A stretch of DNA of 61,661 nucleotides from Bacillota bacterium (GTDB lineage: Bacteria; Bacillota; Clostridia; Acetivibrionales; DSM-2933). The stretch spans positions 1-61,661 of the forward strand of contig JAEYYB010000021.1 of assembly GCA_023430975.1 (NCBI GenBank), in the 5' to 3' direction. Positions 46,001-53,974 of the stretch are shown here, in pieces. Under the pieces are notes generated by a model that did not search any database, had not been told where the DNA came from, and saw nothing but the letters and a program-made list of their open reading frames with translations. Each line of letters opens with the position of its first letter. Position 1 is the first letter of the stretch. The position numbers and the translations under genes are program-made.

Positions 46001-49000
46001 CAAACAGCACTTTGTTTATGGTGCTGATGGCTGCTTTTAATACACTGTTATATAGGTATACAGGCCAAAACGATATACTTGTGGGCTCACCGACTTCAGG
46101 AAGAAACCATGCTTATGCAGAAGATTTGATAGGTGTATTTATAAATACCCTGGTTATGAGAAACTACCCAAAAGGTGACAAAACCTTTATTGAGTTTTTA
46201 AGGGAAGTTAAGGAAAATTCACTAAAAGCCTTCCTCAACCAGGAGTTTCCGTTCGAGGAATTGGTGGATAAGCTTCAGGTAAAAAGGGATCTTAGTAGAA
46301 ATCCGCTATTTGACGTAATGTTCATCCTTCAATTTATGGATAACCCAGAAATGAAAGTTAACCAGCTTACTTATAAGCCTTTCCAGATTGAGAACAAGAC
46401 ATCAAAATTTGATATTTTACTGCAGGCAGTTCAAGTTAGTGACGGTATAAAGTTTGAGTTGGAGTACAGCACAAAGCTCTTTAGAAAAGAGTCCATCAAT
46501 AGATTGACGGTACACTTTATAAATATTCTTCAGGCAATTTCGGAAAATCCGGATGTTAAGCTTGGTAATATCCAGATTCTGAATCAAGATGAAATAAAAA
46601 AGGCATTGGTCGACTTTAATAATACATATTATGAGTTCTCACGTGAAAAGCTTTTGCATTCATATCTTGAGGAACAGGCTGAAGCAAATCCCAATAATAC
46701 CGCACTAATCTTTAACGACATTGTAATGAGTTATGGTGAATTGAATAAAAAATCCAACCAACTTGCAGTGAAGCTCAGAAGTAAGGGCATTACTCCCGAT
46801 AGTATTGTTGGAATTATGCTGGAACGCTCATTTGAAATGGTTATCGGCATATACGCCATATTAAAGGCTGGCGGTGCATACATGCCCATAAGTCCGGAAT
46901 ATCCGGAGGACAGAATTACCTTCATGCTTAAGGACAGCGGTGCTTCGGTATTATTGGTAAATGGTGAAGTTAAAAAGGAATTGGAATTTGACGGGGAAGT
47001 AATTGATCTTTCCAACGGGGACCTATATTCGGGAAGTGACTTAAATCTCGTACCTGTGAATAATTCAAAAAATATTGCATATGTCATATATACCTCAGGC
47101 TCAACCGGAAATCCAAAGGGGGTAATGATTGAACATTATTCGGTAATAAACAGGATTCTCTGGATGCAGAAAATGTACCCCATTGATGAAAAAGACGTTA
47201 TACTTCAGAAGACGCCATATACCTTTGACGTATCGGTATGGGAGTTGTTCTGGTGGCAGTTTGTCGGTGCAAAGCTTAATTTGCTTATTCCAGGAGGGGA
47301 AAAAGATCCTTCTGCAATTGTAGAAGCAGTTGGTAAAAACAAGGTTACTACAATGCATTTTGTTCCATCGATGCTAAATACATTCTTAGAGTATATTGAC
47401 AATATCGATGATTTATCGCCAATATCAGCATTAAGACAGGTTTTTGCAAGCGGTGAAGCACTGAATCTGCATCAGGTAAAAACATTCAACAGGATCTTTA
47501 ATAAAAAATTCGGTACAAAGCTCCACAATTTATATGGACCTACCGAAGCGACTGTGGACGTTTCATACTTTGACTGCTCTACCGCTGAAGATATTGATAT
47601 TGTTCCAATTGGAAAACCTATAGATAACATTGCATTATACATAGTAGATGAAAATTATAATCTGCAGCCTGTAGGGGTACCAGGTGAGCTATGTATTGCA
47701 GGTGATGGACTTGCAAGGGGATATTTAAACAGGACTGATCTTACTCATGAGAAGTTTGTAAAAAATCCATTTGCAGGTGTAGAGTACAATAATGTAAAGT
47801 GCGAAAGAATTTATCGCACAGGAGACCTTGCAAGATGGATGACGGATGGAAATATAGAGTATCTTGGAAGACTTGACCACCAGGTTAAAATAAGAGGTTT
47901 CAGAATCGAGCTTGGAGAAATTGAAGCAAGGCTGTTATCATACCCATTAATTAACGAGGTTGTGGTTGTTGCAAGGGAGGATTCAAGAGGAGGAAAATAT
48001 CTGTGCGGGTACTATACCGCTTCTATGGAAGTACCTCTTAAGGAGCTTAGGGAGCACCTCCTTGGCAGCTTGCCTGAATATATGGTACCCAATTATCTTA
48101 TACAGCTTGATGTAATGCCTTTATCGGCTAACGGAAAGATAAACCGCAAAAACCTGCCGGAACCGGCCATACAGATAGACCGTACCGAGGACTATGTTCC
48201 ACCGCAGGATAAGGTCGGCATGGTACTTGCAAGTGTTTGGGAAGAAGTTTTAGGGATCAATAACGTAGGTATAAGGAACAACTTCTTTTCACTTGGAGGC
48301 GATTCCATAAAAGCTATACAGGTAATTACACGATTACATAAGCATAAATTAAAGCTTCAAGTAAAGGATATATTTCAATACCAGACGATTGAAGAACTTT
48401 CCAAGTGTGTAACGAGCCTGGACAAAAAGTCAAATAATGAAGAAGTTATAGGCAAAATAGTAATCACACCAATGCAAAACTGGCTCTTAGATAGAGGCTT
48501 TAAATTCATGCACCATTATAATCTTGCTTTTATGCTTTATAGGAAAGAACGTTTTAATGATGACATTGTAAGAAGGGTATTTTCCAAGATCATTGAGCAC
48601 CATGATGCTCTAAGAATAGTATTTAATATAGAGGATTTGAAGATAGAAGAGGAAAATAAGCCATTTACTCCCGGAATGCTCCAATTGTCCATATTTAATT
48701 TAACCGATGAAGCAGATTATAAAGAAGAGATGCTCCTTGAGGCCAACAGGCTGCAAGCTGGTATTGACCTTAAAAACGGTCCTTTGATCAAGCTTGGATT
48801 GTTTAAAACAAATGATGGGGATCATTTGCTGATAATCGTTCATCAGCTCGTTATAGACCATGTGTCCTGGAGGATAATTTTTGAAGATTTTACATCCGGG
48901 TATTTACAGGCTTCAAATAATCAGGAAATCATACTACAGGACAAAACAGACTCATTTAAGAAATGGTCCCACGAAATATACAAGTATTCAAATAGTGAGG

Positions 49001-49758
49001 CTATTAAAAATGAAACAGCTTACTGGAAAAGGATAGAAAAAACAGCTGTTCCGGAGGTTCCGAAGGATTGCAATACGGGGGACAATTTATTAAAAGATAG
49101 CAAGTCCATTAAATTCAGCTTATCAGAGGAAGATACCCAGTATTTCTTGAAGCATGTCAACCAGTTTGATACTAATGATATTAATCCTGTACTTCTTACA
49201 GCACTTGGTAATTCATTTGAAGAAGCATTGGATGTTGAAAAGGTGCTTATAAACCTTGGTGGGCATGGAAGAGAAGAGATTATTGAAGGTCTTGACATCT
49301 CCAGAACTGTTGGAAGATTTACATCCATGTATCCGTTTATATTGGATGTAAGCGGAAAATCAAGCCTTGAGTCATCATTAAGTAAAGTAAAATCGGATTT
49401 GGGTGAAGTTCCCAATAAGGGTATTGGGTATGGAATACTTAAATATATTTCTCAAAACAAAAGTGAGTATGATTTTAAACTGAAACCTGAGATATCACTT
49501 AATTATATGGGGCAGTTTGATAATGATATTATGACTGAAGTATTCAGTATTTCACCCAATTCAGTTGGAAATACCATTTCCAATGATGAAATAAGACCTT
49601 TTAATATTTATATTGTCAGCTTAATAACAATGGGAAGGCTAAATTTTGAAATTAGTTTTAATAAAAATCAGTATAAAGATGAAACAATGCAGAATTTTAG
49701 TGAAACGTTTAAAGTTAATATATTGAAAATATTAGAATACTATGGAAAAAATAAATAA
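43033..49758 (+). CDS. Hybrid PKS-NRPS: KS-ACP-C-A(Ser)-PCP-E-like
   Basis: The start is the ATG at 43033 after GAGGGGGG; the frame runs back to 42982 without a site. In the roughly 2241 residues the KS has Cys213, His346 (ETHGTGT) and His386 (TNTGHTV). No reductive domains follow, only an ACP (Ser701 in LGGDS). Then come a C domain with HHIVSDG (886-892), an A domain with YTSGSTGNPKG near 1351, and a PCP with Ser1758. The A-domain code read by eye is DVWHFSLVDK, the serine code of EntF. The last 430 residues are an epimerase-type domain whose HHxxxD motif is HQLVID (1937-1942) and whose EGHGRE motif is GGHGRE (2076-2081); both catalytic residues are replaced. No thioesterase is fused. Confidence 0.93.
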   Translation: MSNVASISRFVLENVKSGALSKDIALNLLKELNTINEEKKSMDIAIIGIACKYPNAKNKDEFWSNITNGVNSVRKFPEERRKDIEPFFFKTKGPADSFYFQGGFLDDIDKFDASFFRISPREGMLMDPNQRMFLETLYEAVEDGGYGGDKIIGTNTGVFVGIDHTNKCRIGYTDLMENPDILAMTGSWTGILSSRASYIFNLQGPSVVIDTACSSGAVALHNACVSLKNKDCTMAIAGGINIFLLPAETGMLSDVQSITSELRAFDKHAGGTIWGEGVAALLLKPLSKAVADRDNIYAVIKATAINNDGASNGITAPSAEAQEKLILKAWEDAGINPEEIFYIETHGTGTKLGDPIEVKGITNAFRRHTQRKQFCGIGSVKTNTGHTVAASGLGSIIKVALALKNEVIPPSINFDEPNPYINFCESPIYINDSFTDWKSGDAPRIAGVSSFGFSGTNFHAVIQETPKRDIQKDENSSQLDVFTVSGRSMERLKEYINIYKKSLENIDNFRDVCYTANTGRRHCEFRLAFVVKSMDELRSRINELCDCDLQEVISKENADIPESQKREINRKALEKIKLYIQTGKKDIAILEELCKVYMNGAEIQWNELYKDEKRWKVSLPPYPLERKRHWLSVPVVNWEGTEDNIKNATATAENTVNVELKGRNDGDYSEIEKEIAASWGVLLGFDEINVRDNFYDLGGDSIIALKIINYINNKFEIRAEVADLLQYPTVKELAVSIEEKYLKNKRSTVYTLMEKAQQADYYELSSSQKRIYVLNQIEKDDTSYNIPMVTIIEGPLDRNRFEAAFKMIIERHEILRTTFELVSGEPIQKVHDNIDFKVDYMETSESEFPEMAKNYIKVFDLVKPPLFRVGLARLEEEKHAMIMDMHHIVSDGSSMIVLMKEFINLYEQQKLPELKIQYKDFAAWQNKLLKTEHLKKQESYWVNLLGGEIPVLNLPADFPRPPIQSFEGDRKFFTVGRELTDKLNRLAAETNSTLFMVLMAAFNTLLYRYTGQNDILVGSPTSGRNHAYAEDLIGVFINTLVMRNYPKGDKTFIEFLREVKENSLKAFLNQEFPFEELVDKLQVKRDLSRNPLFDVMFILQFMDNPEMKVNQLTYKPFQIENKTSKFDILLQAVQVSDGIKFELEYSTKLFRKESINRLTVHFINILQAISENPDVKLGNIQILNQDEIKKALVDFNNTYYEFSREKLLHSYLEEQAEANPNNTALIFNDIVMSYGELNKKSNQLAVKLRSKGITPDSIVGIMLERSFEMVIGIYAILKAGGAYMPISPEYPEDRITFMLKDSGASVLLVNGEVKKELEFDGEVIDLSNGDLYSGSDLNLVPVNNSKNIAYVIYTSGSTGNPKGVMIEHYSVINRILWMQKMYPIDEKDVILQKTPYTFDVSVWELFWWQFVGAKLNLLIPGGEKDPSAIVEAVGKNKVTTMHFVPSMLNTFLEYIDNIDDLSPISALRQVFASGEALNLHQVKTFNRIFNKKFGTKLHNLYGPTEATVDVSYFDCSTAEDIDIVPIGKPIDNIALYIVDENYNLQPVGVPGELCIAGDGLARGYLNRTDLTHEKFVKNPFAGVEYNNVKCERIYRTGDLARWMTDGNIEYLGRLDHQVKIRGFRIELGEIEARLLSYPLINEVVVVAREDSRGGKYLCGYYTASMEVPLKELREHLLGSLPEYMVPNYLIQLDVMPLSANGKINRKNLPEPAIQIDRTEDYVPPQDKVGMVLASVWEEVLGINNVGIRNNFFSLGGDSIKAIQVITRLHKHKLKLQVKDIFQYQTIEELSKCVTSLDKKSNNEEVIGKIVITPMQNWLLDRGFKFMHHYNLAFMLYRKERFNDDIVRRVFSKIIEHHDALRIVFNIEDLKIEEENKPFTPGMLQLSIFNLTDEADYKEEMLLEANRLQAGIDLKNGPLIKLGLFKTNDGDHLLIIVHQLVIDHVSWRIIFEDFTSGYLQASNNQEIILQDKTDSFKKWSHEIYKYSNSEAIKNETAYWKRIEKTAVPEVPKDCNTGDNLLKDSKSIKFSLSEEDTQYFLKHVNQFDTNDINPVLLTALGNSFEEALDVEKVLINLGGHGREEIIEGLDISRTVGRFTSMYPFILDVSGKSSLESSLSKVKSDLGEVPNKGIGYGILKYISQNKSEYDFKLKPEISLNYMGQFDNDIMTEVFSISPNSVGNTISNDEIRPFNIYIVSLITMGRLNFEISFNKNQYKDETMQNFSETFKVNILKILEYYGKNK

Positions 49759-49839
49759 AAAATGGTATTCTTGTTAAAGGTCCAAAAGTAATATTTTGAT
49801 GAAAACTATTTTCATTGCTTAACTTGGTGAGGAACTTAT

Positions 49840-51030
49840 ATGGAACTATCCGGTACAGTAAGAAAATTTGTTGGCATAATTAAAATAATATCCTTCATTC
49901 TGGTAACTACTATTATATTTATAAATTGTGATGCGGGAAGCTATGTGTTCTACGCTGTTTGCATGGCAGGTATAATAGGAAACAGCTACTTAAGAGAGTT
50001 CTACCTTTATAACATCCATCCTTTGCAGTTGTATGCAAAGATAAGCACAGTAGTTGAAATTATACTTATTTCACTGATAGGCATTTATGATAGTTCAAAT
50101 GCCTTTCAAATTCTTTTTTTTGTAAGTATATCAGAGCTCACTCTTGTTTATTCATTACCTTTTAGTGTAAGCTTGACTCTTTTGGTTTTGGCATCGAGAA
50201 GTGGAATTGAAGGTGCTTCAGGGGCCATAATCAGCCTGGAGATGGGTTTTTCCAGCTTTGTTAAGGATATTTCCATTATATTCGGCTATGTTATGAGCTA
50301 CATCATAAGGATGCAAGTCATAGAAAGAGAGAAGGTTCTTAGGATAAACGGTGAAATTGAAAAAGCATATAAAGAACTTATGGAAAATTATGCAACAAAT
50401 GAAGAGTTATCCCTTGAAAAAGAGAGATTGAGAATAGCGCGTGAAATACATGATACTTTGGCATATACCTTAACTACAGTAATTATTCAGACTGAGGCCT
50501 GCAAAAAACTGATTGAGATAGACAAATACAGAGCTAAGGAGGAATTGGAAAAAGCTCAGAGTCTAATTAAAGAAGGTTTGAATGATGTAAAAAGCACAAT
50601 AAAATCCTTGAGACCTGCAGAGGTTGAAAATAAATCTTTAATAGATATTGTTATGAATCTTGCTAACGATATTAAGAAAAACAACAACATTCAGATATTG
50701 CTGACTAAGAACCTCAAGGATTTAAATATTTCACAGACAACAGCAATTGCACTATTGAGAATAATAAAGGAGTCTATCACTAATGCGATTAGACATGGAG
50801 CTGCTGATAAGGTAGAAATACTCCTGGAAGTACAAAACAATAGGCTTGTAATAAGAATTCATGATAACGGCAAGGGCTGTGAGCATATTAAAAAAGGATA
50901 TGGACTTAGGGGAGTTACTGAAAGGGCTGAAGAAATTAAAGGGCTGGTTGACTTTACCAGCAGTCCGGGAGCAGGTTTTACGACTATATTGAAGCTTCCC
51001 CTTGAAGGAGGAAATATTAGTGCCAATTAA
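49840..51030 (+). CDS. NarL-type sensor histidine kinase
   Basis: In this 396-residue protein about five or six membrane segments with short loops (residues 10-170) suggest an intramembrane sensor. A coiled coil then leads to HisKA_3 with the phospho-acceptor in AREIHDTLAYTL (His204). The HATPase_c domain shows N-box RIIKESITNAIRHG and DNGKGC...GYGLRGV. GTGAGG lies upstream of the ATG. The response regulator gene overlaps its 3' end by 11 bp, so they form a pair. Its position 80 bp after the last synthase gene suggests it responds to the cluster's product or to envelope stress from it; this is inference. Confidence 0.92.
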   Translation: MELSGTVRKFVGIIKIISFILVTTIIFINCDAGSYVFYAVCMAGIIGNSYLREFYLYNIHPLQLYAKISTVVEIILISLIGIYDSSNAFQILFFVSISELTLVYSLPFSVSLTLLVLASRSGIEGASGAIISLEMGFSSFVKDISIIFGYVMSYIIRMQVIEREKVLRINGEIEKAYKELMENYATNEELSLEKERLRIAREIHDTLAYTLTTVIIQTEACKKLIEIDKYRAKEELEKAQSLIKEGLNDVKSTIKSLRPAEVENKSLIDIVMNLANDIKKNNNIQILLTKNLKDLNISQTTAIALLRIIKESITNAIRHGAADKVEILLEVQNNRLVIRIHDNGKGCEHIKKGYGLRGVTERAEEIKGLVDFTSSPGAGFTTILKLPLEGGNISAN

Positions 51031-51694
51031 AGTATTTATTGTAGATGATCAAAGACTTATGCGAGAGGGATTGAAAACTCTTATTGAACTTGAAGAAGGT
51101 TTGGAAGTAGTAGGTATGGCTGAGAATGGAGAAATTGCATTGGAAACCATTTCAGCTGACCCTCCGGATGTAGTGTTGATGGATATCAGGATGCCTGTTA
51201 TGAATGGTGTTGAATGTACCAAGATAGTTCGTCAAAGGTTTCCAACGGTTAAGGTGTTGATATTAACTACATTTGATGATGATGAATATATTATTGAGTG
51301 CTTGAAATATGGTGCACATGGGTATTTGTTGAAGGATCTGTCCGCAGATAAACTTATTAGTTCAATTAAGGATGTATATTTGGGAAATTCCATACTACAA
51401 CCTGAAATAGCTTCCAAGATAATATCACATGTGGTTGATACAAATTCTTTGGTAAAAAAAGCAACAAATCTTAAAGCTGAAGTAAAAAATGATGACGATA
51501 TAATAGAACTGAGCGAAAGAGAAAAAGAGATTTTGAGATATATGTCTCGCGGTATGACTAACAGGGAGATATCCAATACTCTATTTATTACTGAAGGAAC
51601 CGTCAAAAACTATATTACAGGCATATACAGTAAAATTGGTATTAATGATAGAACGAAAGCTATTATCTATGCTACTGAAAAAAAATATATATGA
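51020..51694 (+). CDS. LuxR/NarL-family response regulator
   Basis: I start at the GTG at 51020, preceded by AAGGAGG; an in-frame TTG at 51002 lies ahead of that site. In the roughly 224 residues the receiver domain has the DD pair in FIVDDQ, phospho-acceptor Asp55 (LMDIRMP) and the lysine in YLLKDLS. The C-terminal GerE helix-turn-helix reads LSEREKEILRYMSRGMTNRE ... TVKNYITGIYSKIGI. It is the cognate partner of the overlapping kinase. Likely targets are the two membrane genes after it, and possibly the synthase or MATE genes. Confidence 0.94.
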   Translation: MPIKVFIVDDQRLMREGLKTLIELEEGLEVVGMAENGEIALETISADPPDVVLMDIRMPVMNGVECTKIVRQRFPTVKVLILTTFDDDEYIIECLKYGAHGYLLKDLSADKLISSIKDVYLGNSILQPEIASKIISHVVDTNSLVKKATNLKAEVKNDDDIIELSEREKEILRYMSRGMTNREISNTLFITEGTVKNYITGIYSKIGINDRTKAIIYATEKKYI

Positions 51695-51826
51695 CCAGAG
51701 TAACGTTATTTTATTACTTCAGTTAGGTGTCATATCGAGGTTTTATTGGTAAAATACGAATATAGAACAAAACAATAATTTGTATACAGCATAAAAACGC
51801 TGTGAACATAAAGGAGTGATTTATTT

Positions 51827-52360
51827 ATGAAAAGCATTAACAATATGATGGGCATTTTCCTTATTATTGTAGGTATATTCGTAGGTATGGCAATTCTGGA
51901 TGTAATTCCCATAATCAGTGTGCTTTTTATTTTGCCTGTTGCATTTTTAGTACCTTACTATACTGTTAAAAAACACATAATTTTATTGGTACCAGGGTGT
52001 TTATCGGCTGCCATTGCTACTTATATTACTTTGAGAGTGCGTTTGAATGATTTTGATGGTATAAGCATCTTACTGCTACTTGGAGCAGCATTTTTCGCAA
52101 TATTCTTTATCCATAATTTGAAAATGGATGGTAGCCACCTGATAGAAAAATATTGGCCAATAATTCCAGGTGCATCTCTACTTATACTGGGCGGGCTGCT
52201 AATGGCAGGTGGTATTGATTTTATCAGCTTCAACGCTGCATACTTAAGCCTTTTTACACCACTAGCTCTAATTGTCACAGGTGCCATTATAATTCTATAT
52301 GGAAATAAAAGAAGAATAAGCATAACTCAACATGGAGAAGGCAAGGGAGGAAAAATATGA
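51827..52360 (+). CDS. LiaF-like multi-pass membrane protein
   Basis: This 177-residue protein has about six short hydrophobic segments separated by tiny loops (GIFLIIVGIFVGMAILDVI, HIILLVPGCLSAAIATYI, GASLLILGGLLMAGG) and a basic C-terminus. The pattern matches the transmembrane domain found in LiaF/DUF5668-type proteins encoded next to NarL-type two-component systems. AAGGAG precedes the ATG, and the downstream lipoprotein gene overlaps by ATGA. It may modulate the kinase, as LiaF does for LiaS, but it lacks the usual C-terminal LiaF domain; that domain may be replaced by the next gene. Confidence 0.65.
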   Translation: MKSINNMMGIFLIIVGIFVGMAILDVIPIISVLFILPVAFLVPYYTVKKHIILLVPGCLSAAIATYITLRVRLNDFDGISILLLLGAAFFAIFFIHNLKMDGSHLIEKYWPIIPGASLLILGGLLMAGGIDFISFNAAYLSLFTPLALIVTGAIIILYGNKRRISITQHGEGKGGKI

Positions 52361-53325
52361 AAGCTTTAAAGCTGATTATAATGTTAATGACACTGGGAAT
52401 ATTTATGAGCTTATTTTACGGATGTTCAACTACATTGTCTGTATCTAAGACAAACGAAATAAAAGAAGTAAAGTTAGATTCGCAGAAAAAATTAGTATTT
52501 GATAATCCTTTAGGGGATGTCGATCTGATTTCAACAGAAAATACGGATATGAAAATCTCCATAGTAAAATCTACAACTGAAAAAGGAAGCAAAGCTAAAT
52601 TAGATGAGATATATAAGAAGATAGATGTGCAAATAAATAAAACTTCCGACAGTGTAGATATAAATGTCAAGTTTGAACGCGGTATGTTGGATAAATTGAA
52701 ACACTATGGTGCAGAAATTACAGTTGAAGTACCAAGTAAAATTACTTCCATAAACGGCAAAAGTGATTCAACCAAACTTACGGCTTCAAAGTTGAACAAT
52801 ATAGATGAGTTGTCTCTAAGTACTGAGTCTGGAAAAATAGATATAAGCGACTGCTCTATAAAAAACTATAGTTTGTCTCTAAATTCCGGAGTACTAAACG
52901 TAAATAATTTAAAAGGTGACGGACAAATTAAATGTGACTCAAGCCGAATAAAGCTAAGCAGCGTGGAAGGTATACTGAAGTATAAATCAGATTCCAGCAG
53001 CTTTGATATTGATAAATCATATTTAAAAGCTACATCGTCGTTTGTCACTGATTCAGGTAACATAAATTTACAGTTAGACCGGCTGGATAATACAGGTGAT
53101 TATAGTTTCAATAGTTCATCAGGAGGTATAGAATTGACTCTTCCCAAAAATGCTGAATTTAATTTGGATATTACATCGGATGTGTTTGAAAATGATTTTA
53201 ATCTAACAACTAAAGATGATAATGTAGGGAAAAATCAATTAAAAGGTGTTGTCGGCAGTGGAGGAGCTAAATTGATCATAAATTCTACTTCTGGAAAAGT
53301 GGCTATAAAAAAGAGTGAACTATAA
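52357..53325 (+). CDS. DUF4097-type beta-strand repeat lipoprotein
   Basis: This 322-residue protein has a lipoprotein signal peptide with lipobox LFYGC (Cys23), so it is anchored on the outer face of the membrane. The rest is a repetitive beta-helix-like fold (LSLSTESGKIDISDCSIKN, SFVTDSGNINLQL, YSFNSSSGGIELTLP, LIINSTSGKVAI), typical of DUF4097 putative-adhesin proteins encoded beside envelope-stress regulators. It overlaps the LiaF-like gene by ATGA and is probably part of the same response unit. Confidence 0.85.
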   Translation: MKALKLIIMLMTLGIFMSLFYGCSTTLSVSKTNEIKEVKLDSQKKLVFDNPLGDVDLISTENTDMKISIVKSTTEKGSKAKLDEIYKKIDVQINKTSDSVDINVKFERGMLDKLKHYGAEITVEVPSKITSINGKSDSTKLTASKLNNIDELSLSTESGKIDISDCSIKNYSLSLNSGVLNVNNLKGDGQIKCDSSRIKLSSVEGILKYKSDSSSFDIDKSYLKATSSFVTDSGNINLQLDRLDNTGDYSFNSSSGGIELTLPKNAEFNLDITSDVFENDFNLTTKDDNVGKNQLKGVVGSGGAKLIINSTSGKVAIKKSEL

Positions 53326-53393
53326 AAGAGTATATTATAAAGGCAAATAAAGACTGTACTAATGAGATCTATATTGAAAGGAGCGTTTTATAA

Positions 53394-53687
53394 GTGGAAA
53401 GAAGAAATCATACGGCAGCCTATAAGGCCAAAATTGTAATTGAGGTACTTAAAGAATCTAAATCAATTAATGAAATAGCTATAGAAAATGGATTGAATCC
53501 CAATTTAGTAAGGCGATGGAAGCTACAAGTCATAGAAAATATGGAGGAGCTCTTCTCAGACAAATGCAAGCACATAAGTGAAATAAAACAGCAATATGAG
53601 GAGCGTATAGAAGAATTATATAAAGAAATAGGAAGGCTTACTACACAAGTGTCTTTTGCGAAAAAAAAGAATGAACTTGCAATATAA
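53394..53687 (+). CDS. Orphan IS3-family OrfA transposase
   Basis: GTG start with AAAGGAG upstream. The 97-residue protein has the IS3/IS911 OrfA layout: a helix-turn-helix (HTAAYKAKIVIEVLKESKS, NEIAIENGLNPNLVRRWK) and a leucine-zipper-like coiled coil ending EIGRLTTQVSFAKKK. No OrfB (DDE integrase) follows and no terminal inverted repeats were seen, so it is a remnant or a non-autonomous fragment. Confidence 0.8.
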   Translation: MERRNHTAAYKAKIVIEVLKESKSINEIAIENGLNPNLVRRWKLQVIENMEELFSDKCKHISEIKQQYEERIEELYKEIGRLTTQVSFAKKKNELAI

Positions 53688-53719
53688 TTAAAAAATTAAT
53701 AAAGGAAAGATTACAATTA

Positions 53720-53768
53720 CCAATAAACTATAGTTCCAAAAGGCGAACTATAGTTATTGGGTTTTTGT
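53720..53768 (+). terminator. Terminator after the OrfA gene
   Basis: CCAATAAACTATAGTTC pairs with GAACTATAGTTATTGG (one bulged A) around 8 bases, followed by GTTTTTGTT. Confidence 0.8.
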
Positions 53769-53807
53769 TGTATATGTATTCCATTATTATGCATATAAAA
53801 AGTATCT

Positions 53808-53907
53808 ATATGAAAAGTGTTAATAATCTTACATTTTGTCAGAGCAAATAACGAACGCTTTTACGGGATTTGTGATAGACAAATGTAAAAGATTATTCAC
53901 TTTTCAT
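53808..53907 (-). repeat. Hairpin element copy 6 (subfamily B, inverted)
   Basis: It is in the opposite orientation to copies 1-5. It runs from ATATGAAAAGTG to CACTTTTCAT, and CTATAT is found directly on both sides, possibly a target duplication. It sits just upstream of the MATE gene. Confidence 0.85.
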
Positions 53908-53974
53908 CTATATGAAAAGTATCTATATATTAAAAGATTAAGTTTTTTAATATAAATTAAGGGGAGGGTAGAAC

